Shown piece after piece: positions 39,553 to 49,003 of a DNA stretch of 60,862 nt. Each line of letters begins with the position of its first letter. Position 1 is the stretch's first letter. Under the pieces are notes generated by a model. The model had not been told where the DNA came from. It worked only from the letters and a program-made list of their open reading frames with translations, and searched no databases. This DNA is from JAJTFA01 sp044351265 (GTDB lineage Bacteria > Bacteroidota > Bacteroidia > UKL13-3), in assembly GCA_044351265.1 (NCBI GenBank), contig JBILGC010000008.1, positions 1 through 60,862 on the forward strand, written 5' to 3'. The position numbers were made by a program, and so were the translations under genes.

Positions 39553-40176
39553 TTATCTAAATGCTTTTAAATCTTCTAGAGCTTTAATAAAATCGTTCAT
39601 AGAGATGGTATGTTTGCGCTTACCAACCCAAATATCGCAAGATAAGGGCTCACTTTGGTTCAATATTTTAGGGAAACTTAGATAAATACCATGTGCAAAT
39701 GAATAATCTATATAAACCACCTCACCGGAATTGGGTTTAGCTTTCATGTATCTGTTTTTTATAGCAGACCAATTAGCAAGAAACATATCACAATTTTCGG
39801 CAGGGATGTGGGCAAAAAAAATCGATAAGTCGCCTAATTGTCTGATAAAGTCATTCCCTCTTACACGATTATATAAATCAGTAACGTCAAAATGATAAAG
39901 ACTATCATACATCATAAATGGTTTGGCAACTTTGTGTGATCCAATTACCAAGTATTTGGCACTATCTTGACTAAATGCAACCAGTTCTAATTGCGATTTC
40001 TTTACTGATTCTTGTTTTCTGTAGAGCAGTTTTGTCTTGCTTTCGGTGGTTTGTCCGTAGCTATGCCTTTCTACATTATTTTTAATGTAGTAGTCGTAAA
40101 CATTTGTAATTGAACTGCTGCAGGCAGAAAGACAAGCAATAATTATCAATGAAATTAGTACCTGAATAATCTTCAT
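39553..40176 (-). CDS. Hypothetical lipoprotein
   Basis: A 207-residue protein with a lipoprotein leader (hydrophobic 5-17, LSAC, lipidated Cys19). The mature part begins SSSITNVYDYY and is a mixture of strands and short helices, with no motif I can place. A TATATTTG box lies on the minus strand at 40204-40197, without a clear -33 partner. It has no close co-directional partner except fabD downstream. Confidence 0.65.
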   Translation of the reverse strand: MKIIQVLISLIIIACLSACSSSITNVYDYYIKNNVERHSYGQTTESKTKLLYRKQESVKKSQLELVAFSQDSAKYLVIGSHKVAKPFMMYDSLYHFDVTDLYNRVRGNDFIRQLGDLSIFFAHIPAENCDMFLANWSAIKNRYMKAKPNSGEVVYIDYSFAHGIYLSFPKILNQSEPLSCDIWVGKRKHTISMNDFIKALEDLKAFR

Positions 40177-40270
40177 GTGGGTTATACTTTATGAATCAAA
40201 TATACTGATTTAGATAATAAAAAAAACCTGACCTTATCACAATACTTCAATTTATGTTGATATACCTCAC

Positions 40271-40696
40271 TTACTCTCCATAATACTCTACAAATTGTCT
40301 TTCGGTTTCATAGAGTTTAATACAATGTAATTGACCTCTGTCAATATGGGGCTCCAGCTGATTCCAAATTTCAATCACTAGATTTTCTATGGATGCCAAC
40401 TTGCCTTTCATAAAGTCTACATCTTCATTGATATTTTGGTGGTCTAGTTTATCAATGATATAGGTATGCATGAGCCTTTTTAGTTTCTTCAAATCAAGCA
40501 CCATTCCGGTTTCAGGGTCAGCTTCTCCTTTTACCGTTACGTAAATATCAAAATTATGCCCATGAAAATGCTTATTGGCACATTTGCCAAAAAATGCTTC
40601 ATTCTGTTCATCAGTCCAGTTTGGATTGTAAAGGCGGTGAGCAGCATTAAAGTGCTCCTTGCGGGTGATATAAACGGTTTTTTTACGATTGTTCAT
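40271..40696 (-). CDS. 6-pyruvoyl-tetrahydropterin synthase / QueD family protein
   Basis: A 141-residue member of the PTPS/QueD family. Zinc ligands are His20 (HFNAAH) and the pair His45/His47 in HFHGHN; the catalytic Cys39 lies four residues before His43. The family makes 6-carboxy-tetrahydropterin (queuosine pathway) or pyruvoyl-tetrahydropterin from dihydroneopterin triphosphate. Which of the two is not certain, and no other queuosine or folate gene is nearby. A TATATTTG box (minus, 40723-40716) lies 19 nt upstream of the start codon. Confidence 0.88.
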   Translation of the reverse strand: MNNRKKTVYITRKEHFNAAHRLYNPNWTDEQNEAFFGKCANKHFHGHNFDIYVTVKGEADPETGMVLDLKKLKRLMHTYIIDKLDHQNINEDVDFMKGKLASIENLVIEIWNQLEPHIDRGQLHCIKLYETERQFVEYYGE

Positions 40697-40773
40697 CCGA
40701 GTAAAAATCGAGTGGCAAATATAAGAATACTTATTGGCTTTTCACTTTTAAGGGCAAATAATGTCAGAATCGC

Positions 40774-40781
40774 TATTTTTG
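40774..40781 (+). promoter_or_regulatory. Candidate -7 box for the hldD operon
   Basis: TATTTTTG fully matches TAnnTTTG, 19 nt before the hldD start. No clear -33 box is present. Confidence 0.3.
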
Positions 40782-40800
40782 AACGCATAAGCTAATAAAA

Positions 40801-41766
40801 ATGATAGTAATTACAGGAGCTGAAGGTTTTATAGGCAGTTGTTTGATTGCTCATTTAAATGAGTTGGGTTATTACGATCTGGTTCTAGTAGATGACTTCA
40901 GTGTAAGCGATCGTGCTAAAAATCTTGAGAATAAAAAATACCAGGCGAAAATAAACCGGAAAGATTTCTTTGTTTGGCTGCAGGAAAATGAAAATTTAGT
41001 GCAGTTTGTCTTTCATATTGGCGCAAGAACTGATACAACCGAAAAAGACGAAAGTATTTTTAAGGAGCTCAATCTAGATTTTTCTAAAATGCTTTGGAAT
41101 TGCTGCGTAAAATTTGGGCTGCCTTTGGTTTATGCCTCATCTGCTGCCACCTATGGAGATGGTAGCTTTGGTTACGATGATGAAGAGACTGTATTGGGTC
41201 AACTTAAGCCCATGAATCCCTATGGAATTTCAAAAAATGAATTTGATAAATGGGTTTTGCTGCAACCGCAAAAGCCATTTTTTTGGGCAGGTTTAAAGTT
41301 CTTTAATGTTTATGGGCCTAATGAATACCATAAAGGTCGCATGGCATCAGTAATCTTACATGCTTTTCAGCAGGTGAAAGAGGCAGGTAAAATTACATTG
41401 TTTAAATCCCATAGAACCGAGTATGCCGATGGTGAGCAGAAGCGTGATTTTATTTACGTTAAGGATTTAACAGATGTTTGTATCTTCTTTATGCATAATC
41501 GTAAGCAAAGCGGTCTGTATAATCTTGGAACCGGATCTGCCCGAACATGGAATGATCTTGCTGTAGCCATTTTTAATGCTATGAATAAGGATGTTACTAT
41601 TTCTTATATAGATATTCCGGAGGATATAAGAAATACCTATCAATATTATACCTGTGCGAATATGCAAAAATTACGTAAAGCCGGTTATTCAAGGCCCTTT
41701 ACCGATATTGAAGCAGGGATTGAAGATTACGTAAGGAATTATTTAGAACCACACCTGTATTGGTAA
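40801..41766 (+). CDS. hldD: ADP-L-glycero-D-manno-heptose 6-epimerase
   Basis: A 321-residue SDR epimerase that makes the heptose for the lipopolysaccharide core. The NADP motif GAEGFIGS is at 6-13, Tyr141/Lys145 lie in NPYGISK, and the HIGARTDTTEKD segment (72-83) is characteristic of HldD. Other heptose genes are not in the window. The last 7 nt overlap the sensor-kinase start, which makes an unusual linkage of envelope synthesis and signalling. Confidence 0.95.
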   Translation: MIVITGAEGFIGSCLIAHLNELGYYDLVLVDDFSVSDRAKNLENKKYQAKINRKDFFVWLQENENLVQFVFHIGARTDTTEKDESIFKELNLDFSKMLWNCCVKFGLPLVYASSAATYGDGSFGYDDEETVLGQLKPMNPYGISKNEFDKWVLLQPQKPFFWAGLKFFNVYGPNEYHKGRMASVILHAFQQVKEAGKITLFKSHRTEYADGEQKRDFIYVKDLTDVCIFFMHNRKQSGLYNLGTGSARTWNDLAVAIFNAMNKDVTISYIDIPEDIRNTYQYYTCANMQKLRKAGYSRPFTDIEAGIEDYVRNYLEPHLYW

Positions 41767-44700
41767 GAAGTATTAAAAAATATTGGATTCAGTTAGTACT
41801 GGTTATACCTATTTTGGTAGCCTTACTTTGGTATGAACAATACCGCCTCAAGGATACCGAATCACAGCTAGTTGACGCATATGCAAGAGTTAAGCAGGTG
41901 CTCATTGATAAGGAACTTGAGTTCATTAACCTGATTCAAATAACTTTTGCCGATACCACAAACCTGCAGCGTAACTGGAGAGAGTGGAATGAACAGTTAA
42001 ATGAAACAGGCATCAGTGCATTCATTTTCAAAAATGACACTTTGCACCTATGGACCGATAATCATATTTACCTAAAATACCCTGCAGATAAAATTAGTGA
42101 AGGTGCTGGTTTTATTACTGCTGCAAACGGACACTATTTTACATTTCGTCAGAAAAGAGGCACTTACACCTATGTATTTATGTATTGCTTAAAAAATGAG
42201 TATCCATTTCGCAATCAGTACATAGAAAATCATTTCAGTAAGGAACTCGACTTTTTAAAGGATGCATTCTTTCTTTCCAAACCTGTTGAAGGTTTTTATG
42301 ATGTTACAAGTTTGGCTGGGAAGTATTTGTTTTCAATTCAAATATTTGGGTTTGCCAAGTATACGCCTTTATGGCTCGTAGCTGTTCTGGTATTTTTATT
42401 CTTATATATTTTTGCTTTAATACATATGCTAGGCAGGGTATTTATTAAAAAATATATATCGCTTACCGGCATTGCATTTTTTGGCTTGTTTGGTTACCTG
42501 CGCTGGATGAATATTTTCTATCATGCACCTTTTTTTCTTTATCGACTAAAACTTTTTGATCCATCTGTTTATGCGTCTTCCATTTGGTTTCCTTCATTGG
42601 GCGATTTACTGATAGACAGTGCAATCATTCTATGGTATCTGATACTATTGGAAAACCGAAGTAATCAACTGAAGCTTTCTGTGCAGGCCGGCCGAGCAAA
42701 TATTTTTAGCGTGCTTTCTCATGGTGTACTAACTTTCTTAGCATCCCATGCAGTTATCAGTTCAATAAAAAGTATTACAGTTGACTCTCAAATATCTTTT
42801 GATATCAATAATTTTTTCACCATCAATTTCTTTACCTATGTAGGCTTGGTGGTAACCATCATTCAGCTACTATCGGTTTACTTTATTAATCGCAATTTTG
42901 CCCGTATTGCTAGATTACCATACGATAGAAGATCTATACTTATTCTCTCAATGCTATTTGTAGCGTATTTAATAATAATGGCATTCTTTTCGAGTGATGA
43001 TTGGTTTCTGGCAATGGTCGTAATATTACTTAACGCATCATTTATTTCGTTTAAATCCATACAGGTTAAACTTAACAGATTTCAGCAGTATTTTATTGTA
43101 ATACTTATCATTTCTGGAACATCAGCTGTTTGCATTAATTATTGGCTTGATGAGAAAGAAAAAGAGGCACGAAAACTATATGCAGTAAAACTTATTTCCC
43201 AAAACGATATTACAACAGATTTTTATCTTAGGAATATTGAGAAAAAAATTAAAGCCGATGAGTATGTAAGCGATTATTTCATTAATCCGCTAATTATAAA
43301 AGCCCAGTTTGAGAAACGCATACGGCAGCTCTATTTTACAGGGTATCTTTCCAAGTTTGACGTAAACATTTATGATTTTGATTCTGCAGGTTATCATTTT
43401 AAGCAAAGAAACGAGTTTGGTTTTAACCAGCTTAATGCAATTTATAACAAGGGTAGTGTTGAATCCAATAACCGTAATTTTAGATACATTAATAGCACAG
43501 CAGAGGCCAAATCCTATTTGGGTAAATTTATTATTACCCAAGCTGGTCATGTTAGGGGGTTTCTTTATGTATATATCAAGCCAAAATTAATCCAGGATGA
43601 AAATCGTTTTGATGAATTGCTGATTGAAGGCTACCGTAAACGCAGGAATAACGTGCAGTATTCATATGCTGTTTATAAAGATAAAAACCTAGTATACCAG
43701 AGTGGCGATTATCCATATCGTATTACCAATACTTGGGGCGAAAGTGAGAATACATATAAGTTTTTTGAGGAAAATGATTTCGAGCATTTACTCTACACCG
43801 ATAAGCAACCGCTAACCATCGTGGTGAGTAAGCCATCTGCAATAGTGCCTCAGTCTATCGGTTTATTCTCGTTTATTTTTACTTTCTGTACGGTTACGCT
43901 CATCTTTGTGCTTTTTGCCTATGTTGGGGTAAATGCGCGTATTTTCAGAAAACATAAGCTATTTAATAATCGCATAACACAGCGGATGCAACGGATATTC
44001 AATCGCCTTTTAATGATTGAAACACCTGAAATTTTATACATCAGAACCCGTATTCAGATTTCCATAATCTTTATTCTATTTCTAACACTTATTTTTAGTG
44101 GTTATTTTACCATTTCCTTCACCACACAGAAGTATAACAATAGGCAAAAGGAACGCTTGATGAAGAAAATGCGCAATGTGGTGCTCGCTTTTGAGAATGA
44201 GAAAGTAAAGGACATGAGTTGGGATAGGAGCGGTGAGTTGGAGGCGCTAGTTAATCAAATTGCCGACTTTTATGATACCGATATCTCCTTGTTTGATAAA
44301 AATGGGGAACTTATAGCCTCTAGTATTTATAAAATTTATGATGAAGGAGTAGTAGCGGGCCTCATTGATCCCTATGCTTATTATCATTTGTGTTTGCTCA
44401 AGGAGTCTCAATTTATTCAATCTGAAAACATTGTTCGACTTAATTTTGAAGCGGCTTATGCTCCTGTATTTAAAAACAAATCACAGGTGCTTGGCTACCT
44501 GCAGCTGCCATATTTTAATCAGCAGGTTGATTTATATGCAGAAATTTCTTCTGTTGTGGTAGGCTTTATCAATTTATATGTGGTGTTGTTTATTATTATC
44601 GGAGTGATTGCATACTTGGTGTCAAGAAATATTTCTTATCCTCTTACCTTAATTCAACAAAAACTATCTAAAACAGAATTGGGGCAAACCAATGAACCAA

Positions 44701-45467
44701 TTATTTGGCAACGCGATGATGAAATTGGCGAACTTGTTAAACAGTACAATTATATGATTACGGCACTGGAGCGAAGTGCACATAAACTGGCTGAAACGGA
44801 ACGAGAAGGTGCTTGGCGAGAGATTGCGCGGCAGATTGCACATGAAATAAAAAATCCTCTTACTCCCATGAAGCTTAGCATACAACATTTGCAGCGTGCA
44901 TTTAAAAATAATGATGCTGATTTGGGGGATAAAATTAATCGAACCACTCAACTGCTCATACAGCAAATTGATACGTTAAGTGATCTTGCCAATGAATTTT
45001 CATCTTTTGCAAAAATGCCTGCACCCAACTTTGAGAATCTTGATGTTTGTGAAGCCATTCAGCAGGTGGTTGATTTATATGCTACAACCGATGAAGCCAA
45101 GTTGGAATTTAACTGCAAGGTACAATCCGAATTGTGGTTCGACAGGTCATACTTTAATCGAATTATTACCAATTTGATAAAAAATGCCTTACAGGCTATT
45201 CCGGAAAACAGGCAAGGCTTGGTTCAGATTTTTGCCTATGAAACAGATCAGGAATGTATTGTAGAGGTAAAAGACAATGGGAGTGGTATGACAGAAGATC
45301 AGGCATCTCATATTTTTAAACCGTATTTCAGCACAAAAATCAGTGGAATGGGCTTGGGGCTGCCAATTATTAAAAGTATGATAGAAAGCGGAAGTGGAAG
45401 TATTTCTTTTGTTACACAAAAAGATGAAGGTACAACATTTACTATAAAACTGCCTAAACTCCAGTAA
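41760..45467 (+). CDS. Large multi-transmembrane sensor histidine kinase, NtrY-like
   Basis: A 1235-residue inner-membrane kinase. About 12 hydrophobic helices are visible: one near 10-26, a cluster of about eight near 200-470, and three more before the cytoplasmic part. Soluble segments between them could be sensors. A HAMP linker follows. The HisKA box has His1028 in RQIAHEIKNPLTPMK, and the ATPase has NLIKNALQ (N-box from 1138), DNGSGM and GMGLGLPI. The domain order resembles NtrY. No response regulator is adjacent, so the partner is elsewhere. The start is TTG, because the next Met is far inside and would remove the first helix. Translation is coupled: 7-nt overlap with hldD and TAATG overlap with the next gene. 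Confidence 0.9.
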   Translation: MVRSIKKYWIQLVLVIPILVALLWYEQYRLKDTESQLVDAYARVKQVLIDKELEFINLIQITFADTTNLQRNWREWNEQLNETGISAFIFKNDTLHLWTDNHIYLKYPADKISEGAGFITAANGHYFTFRQKRGTYTYVFMYCLKNEYPFRNQYIENHFSKELDFLKDAFFLSKPVEGFYDVTSLAGKYLFSIQIFGFAKYTPLWLVAVLVFLFLYIFALIHMLGRVFIKKYISLTGIAFFGLFGYLRWMNIFYHAPFFLYRLKLFDPSVYASSIWFPSLGDLLIDSAIILWYLILLENRSNQLKLSVQAGRANIFSVLSHGVLTFLASHAVISSIKSITVDSQISFDINNFFTINFFTYVGLVVTIIQLLSVYFINRNFARIARLPYDRRSILILSMLFVAYLIIMAFFSSDDWFLAMVVILLNASFISFKSIQVKLNRFQQYFIVILIISGTSAVCINYWLDEKEKEARKLYAVKLISQNDITTDFYLRNIEKKIKADEYVSDYFINPLIIKAQFEKRIRQLYFTGYLSKFDVNIYDFDSAGYHFKQRNEFGFNQLNAIYNKGSVESNNRNFRYINSTAEAKSYLGKFIITQAGHVRGFLYVYIKPKLIQDENRFDELLIEGYRKRRNNVQYSYAVYKDKNLVYQSGDYPYRITNTWGESENTYKFFEENDFEHLLYTDKQPLTIVVSKPSAIVPQSIGLFSFIFTFCTVTLIFVLFAYVGVNARIFRKHKLFNNRITQRMQRIFNRLLMIETPEILYIRTRIQISIIFILFLTLIFSGYFTISFTTQKYNNRQKERLMKKMRNVVLAFENEKVKDMSWDRSGELEALVNQIADFYDTDISLFDKNGELIASSIYKIYDEGVVAGLIDPYAYYHLCLLKESQFIQSENIVRLNFEAAYAPVFKNKSQVLGYLQLPYFNQQVDLYAEISSVVVGFINLYVVLFIIIGVIAYLVSRNISYPLTLIQQKLSKTELGQTNEPIIWQRDDEIGELVKQYNYMITALERSAHKLAETEREGAWREIARQIAHEIKNPLTPMKLSIQHLQRAFKNNDADLGDKINRTTQLLIQQIDTLSDLANEFSSFAKMPAPNFENLDVCEAIQQVVDLYATTDEAKLEFNCKVQSELWFDRSYFNRIITNLIKNALQAIPENRQGLVQIFAYETDQECIVEVKDNGSGMTEDQASHIFKPYFSTKISGMGLGLPIIKSMIESGSGSISFVTQKDEGTTFTIKLPKLQ

Positions 45468-48400
45468 TGTCATTACGGGTTAAACCTTTTTTATTTCTGC
45501 TGCTTGCAGCCTTGCTCTTTTTAAAAAGTCCTGCTCAACATTTACTTACCCAAAGAGTTGGGCAAGTGCTAATTGGCTCTGATACAACCCAAATAGATTC
45601 TGCAGTAATCGTTAAAGGCACTTTCAGCCTTAAAGCCAAGGATAGAGTATTAAAAGAAGGGGTTGATTATCAATTAAATTATTCCAAGGCGATATTAATT
45701 ACATCTGTGCAATACCGTAATCAGTTGCTTTATTATTCCTATAGGGTATCTGTTTATCCTCTCATGCAGGTTTATCAAAACAAATCTACCTCGCTCATTA
45801 ACCCGGAGTTTCAAATTATCAGCAATCCTTTTGTATATACACCCAATTCGCGACAGGAAGAATTGTTTAGTCGTGATGGTTTAAAAATGAATGGTAGTTT
45901 GTCTCGTGGTCTTTCTTTTGGAAATAATCAAAATGTGGTTCTTAATGCTAACCTTAATTTGCAATTGGCAGGCCGATTGCAAAATGATATAGATGTTTTA
46001 GCCGCAATCAGTGATGAAAATAATCCCATACAACCCGAAGGAAATACACAGCAGTTGCAAGATTTTGATAAAGTATTTATTAGGCTAAGCAAGAATAAAA
46101 TAGTTTTAACTGTTGGTGATTTTGAAATGACAAGACCGGATAACAGTTATTTCATGAATTACTTTAAGAAGTCACGTGGCGGGCAGTTTTATACCTCGCT
46201 AAAATCGGGTAAGCAGGCTATTATTCAATTGGGAGGAGAAGCTGCCATATCTCGTGGGCGATTTGCAAGAAATGTTATTCAGGGTATTGAAGGCAATCAG
46301 GGGCCTTATCGTTTAAGCGGTGCTAATAATGAATTATTTATTATTCTTATTTCCGGAACTGAGGCGGTTTATCTTGATGGCCAGCGATTGGTTAGGGGAG
46401 AACAAAATGATTATGTAATAGATTACAATAGTGGCGAAATTACATTTATGCCAAGAAGGGTTATAACCCAATATAGCCGCATAGTAGTCGAGTTTCAGTA
46501 TAGCGATAGAAACTTTGCCCGTTCTGTAGTTCATACAAATGCCGAATATCGTCATAATCGTTTCCGTATACGTGCCAATTACTTTACAGAGCAGGATGAT
46601 CCGGATCAACCATTTCTACAAAATCTTACCGATAGCAATAAACGCATACTAGCAGCAGCAGGAGATAACCTAAATGAAGCGCTTGCACCCAGCGAATCGC
46701 CTACCAATGTATTTGCCATTAATAAGATATTATACCGAAAAGTTGACACACTTGGGTTTCAGGGTGTGTTTGTTCATGCAAATACGGCCGGCAACGATAC
46801 TCAGTTTTTTGAGGTGAGATTTAGTTTTGTGGGTAAGGGTGTAGGTGATTATGTGCAATCGGAATCATCTGCAAACGGTAGGGTTTTTAAGTGGGTAGCA
46901 CCAATTGCGGCTATAAAGCAGGGTGATTATGCCCCGGTGGTGCAATTGGTTAGCCCAAAGCGTTTGCAAATGCTCTTATTGGGTACAGATTTAATGCTGC
47001 TAAAAAATACCACAATTAGCATTGAACTTGCCAGAAGCAATTATGATAAAAATCGCTATTCAGATAAGGATAAAGCGGATGATGTTGGATATGGCTTAAA
47101 AACAGGCATTACACATACCATGAAATTACAGCAGAAGGAAAATAATTACTGGTTTTTAAAAACTGAAGCAGGACATGAATATGTAGATAAGCAATTCAGA
47201 TATGTGGAGCGCTACAGGAATGTAGAGTTTGACAGATCATGGAACAGATTACTCAATAACACGCAAACCGTTGATACAGGATATGAAGAGCATATTGTTT
47301 CTTTTCGCACCTCATTAAACCATGAGCAAACTGGAAATATTTATTTTCAGTCGGGTTATTACAATAGGCAAGGTGCGTTTACCGGTTGGCAGCAATCTGC
47401 AGGAATGCAATTGCATCATAAAAAAAACCACTTATCAGCAGAAACAGAGTGGCTCGATACTCGCAATACAACAAGTAATATTGAGTATAGCAATGAAACC
47501 CGGAAGCACCGAGTGGATTATGGCAGGCAAATTTGGCGCATAATTACGGGTATCAGATATGAAACAGAGCAAAGTAGTTTTAACAAAGGAACAGATAGTC
47601 TATTGCAAGGAAGTTTTGCCTTTAATCAGTATACATTCTATTTGAACAATACTGATACTGGTGCACTCACCTATAAAATAGAATATAGTCAACGCGAAGA
47701 CTTTCTGCCTCGCAGCAGTGAGTTCAAATCAAGTACAGTTGGAAAAAATTTAAATGGCAGTATTTTTCTTACACAGCAAAACTCTAACAGGCTAACAACA
47801 AATATTACTTATCGTGAATTTCAAATTCGTGATACAGGGCTTATTCAACTACAACCTGAAAATACAATACTCATACGTATGGAGTATGATTACGGGTTTT
47901 TGAAGCGTGTATTTACTGCCAATACCTATTACGCTGTTGGAAAAGGAAATGAGTTAAGGAGAGACTTTCAATTTCTGGAGGTTCCTCCTGGGCAGGGTGT
48001 ATATGTATGGCGCGATTTTAACCGCGATGGCTTGCAGGGATTAAATGAATTTGTGGTGGCATCCGGCATCGAAAGAAATCAGGCTAATTTTATTAAGATA
48101 TTTCTGCCTACCAATTCATCTATAAGGGTGCAAACCAATCAGTTTAACCAAACCCTTAATATTAATCCGGCTGCAGTTTGGGCTGGCAAGCGCGGATTCA
48201 AAAGATTTTTATCAAAGTGGTATAATCAAACTGCATTAAAGCTTGATAGAAAAACTATTTCCTCTGATGATTTAGAATTTCTAAATCCGTTTGAGTTTAA
48301 CTTTACCGATAGCGTTATTGTATCAAATGCATCATTAATAAGAAATGCGCTATTTTATAATCGCACAGATCCTGTTTTTGGATTTGACTTCAATATTACT

Positions 48401-48973
48401 GACAGTAGAAATAAAACTTTTCAGACAAATGGCTTTGATGGCAGGCAGCGCAGGGAGCAGGGAGGAAATATAAGATGGAATTTTACGAGCAGTTGGGGTA
48501 TTACCATGTCTTACCAATTTGGCTATAGGTCTTACACATCAGACTTTTTTACCGCAAATAACTTCAGTTACATCTTTAATGAGGCCAAGCCAAGAATTAT
48601 TTATCAGCTAACTTCAAATATCCGTGCCACTGTTCTATATAGCTATTTTACCGGGGCAAACAAAGCAGAACTTGGAAGTGAAAAAGGTGTAAATCAGGAG
48701 ATGGGTTTGGAGTTGCGCTATAATGCCGCCAAGCAGGGTGTGCTTAATGCCAAATTCAGCTATTTTAATGTGCAGTACGATGGTGATATTTCTTCGCCAC
48801 TAGGGTATGATATGATGCAGGGTTTAACTGCAGGAGAAAACATGGTTTGGAATATCAGTTTTCAGCAAAGGTTAGGAAGTAACTTGCAGATTAATGTAAA
48901 TTACGATGGCAGAAAATCCGGTAACCAGGATGTCATACATATTGGCAGAATGGAAGCCAGATATGTATTTTAG
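45467..48973 (+). CDS. Large outer-membrane protein of unknown function
   Basis: An 1168-residue protein with a signal peptide (about 1-23). The N-terminal half has Ig-like or SprA-like strands with a distinctive block near 270-360: NQGPYRLSGANNE, then GTEAVYLDGQRLVRGE, then DYNSGEITFMPRR. The rest is rich in short aromatic strands and ends in RMEARYVF, typical of an outer-membrane barrel. I do not recognise a characterised relative; a surface or T9SS-associated role is possible. The ATG overlaps the kinase stop (TAATG), which is strong evidence for co-translation with the kinase. It meets a convergent gene with only 30 bp between and no terminator. Confidence 0.75.
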   Translation: MSLRVKPFLFLLLAALLFLKSPAQHLLTQRVGQVLIGSDTTQIDSAVIVKGTFSLKAKDRVLKEGVDYQLNYSKAILITSVQYRNQLLYYSYRVSVYPLMQVYQNKSTSLINPEFQIISNPFVYTPNSRQEELFSRDGLKMNGSLSRGLSFGNNQNVVLNANLNLQLAGRLQNDIDVLAAISDENNPIQPEGNTQQLQDFDKVFIRLSKNKIVLTVGDFEMTRPDNSYFMNYFKKSRGGQFYTSLKSGKQAIIQLGGEAAISRGRFARNVIQGIEGNQGPYRLSGANNELFIILISGTEAVYLDGQRLVRGEQNDYVIDYNSGEITFMPRRVITQYSRIVVEFQYSDRNFARSVVHTNAEYRHNRFRIRANYFTEQDDPDQPFLQNLTDSNKRILAAAGDNLNEALAPSESPTNVFAINKILYRKVDTLGFQGVFVHANTAGNDTQFFEVRFSFVGKGVGDYVQSESSANGRVFKWVAPIAAIKQGDYAPVVQLVSPKRLQMLLLGTDLMLLKNTTISIELARSNYDKNRYSDKDKADDVGYGLKTGITHTMKLQQKENNYWFLKTEAGHEYVDKQFRYVERYRNVEFDRSWNRLLNNTQTVDTGYEEHIVSFRTSLNHEQTGNIYFQSGYYNRQGAFTGWQQSAGMQLHHKKNHLSAETEWLDTRNTTSNIEYSNETRKHRVDYGRQIWRIITGIRYETEQSSFNKGTDSLLQGSFAFNQYTFYLNNTDTGALTYKIEYSQREDFLPRSSEFKSSTVGKNLNGSIFLTQQNSNRLTTNITYREFQIRDTGLIQLQPENTILIRMEYDYGFLKRVFTANTYYAVGKGNELRRDFQFLEVPPGQGVYVWRDFNRDGLQGLNEFVVASGIERNQANFIKIFLPTNSSIRVQTNQFNQTLNINPAAVWAGKRGFKRFLSKWYNQTALKLDRKTISSDDLEFLNPFEFNFTDSVIVSNASLIRNALFYNRTDPVFGFDFNITDSRNKTFQTNGFDGRQRREQGGNIRWNFTSSWGITMSYQFGYRSYTSDFFTANNFSYIFNEAKPRIIYQLTSNIRATVLYSYFTGANKAELGSEKGVNQEMGLELRYNAAKQGVLNAKFSYFNVQYDGDISSPLGYDMMQGLTAGENMVWNISFQQRLGSNLQINVNYDGRKSGNQDVIHIGRMEARYVF

Positions 48974-49003
48974 AAAGCCCATTTGCCAATTCTGGTTTGT
49001 TGT

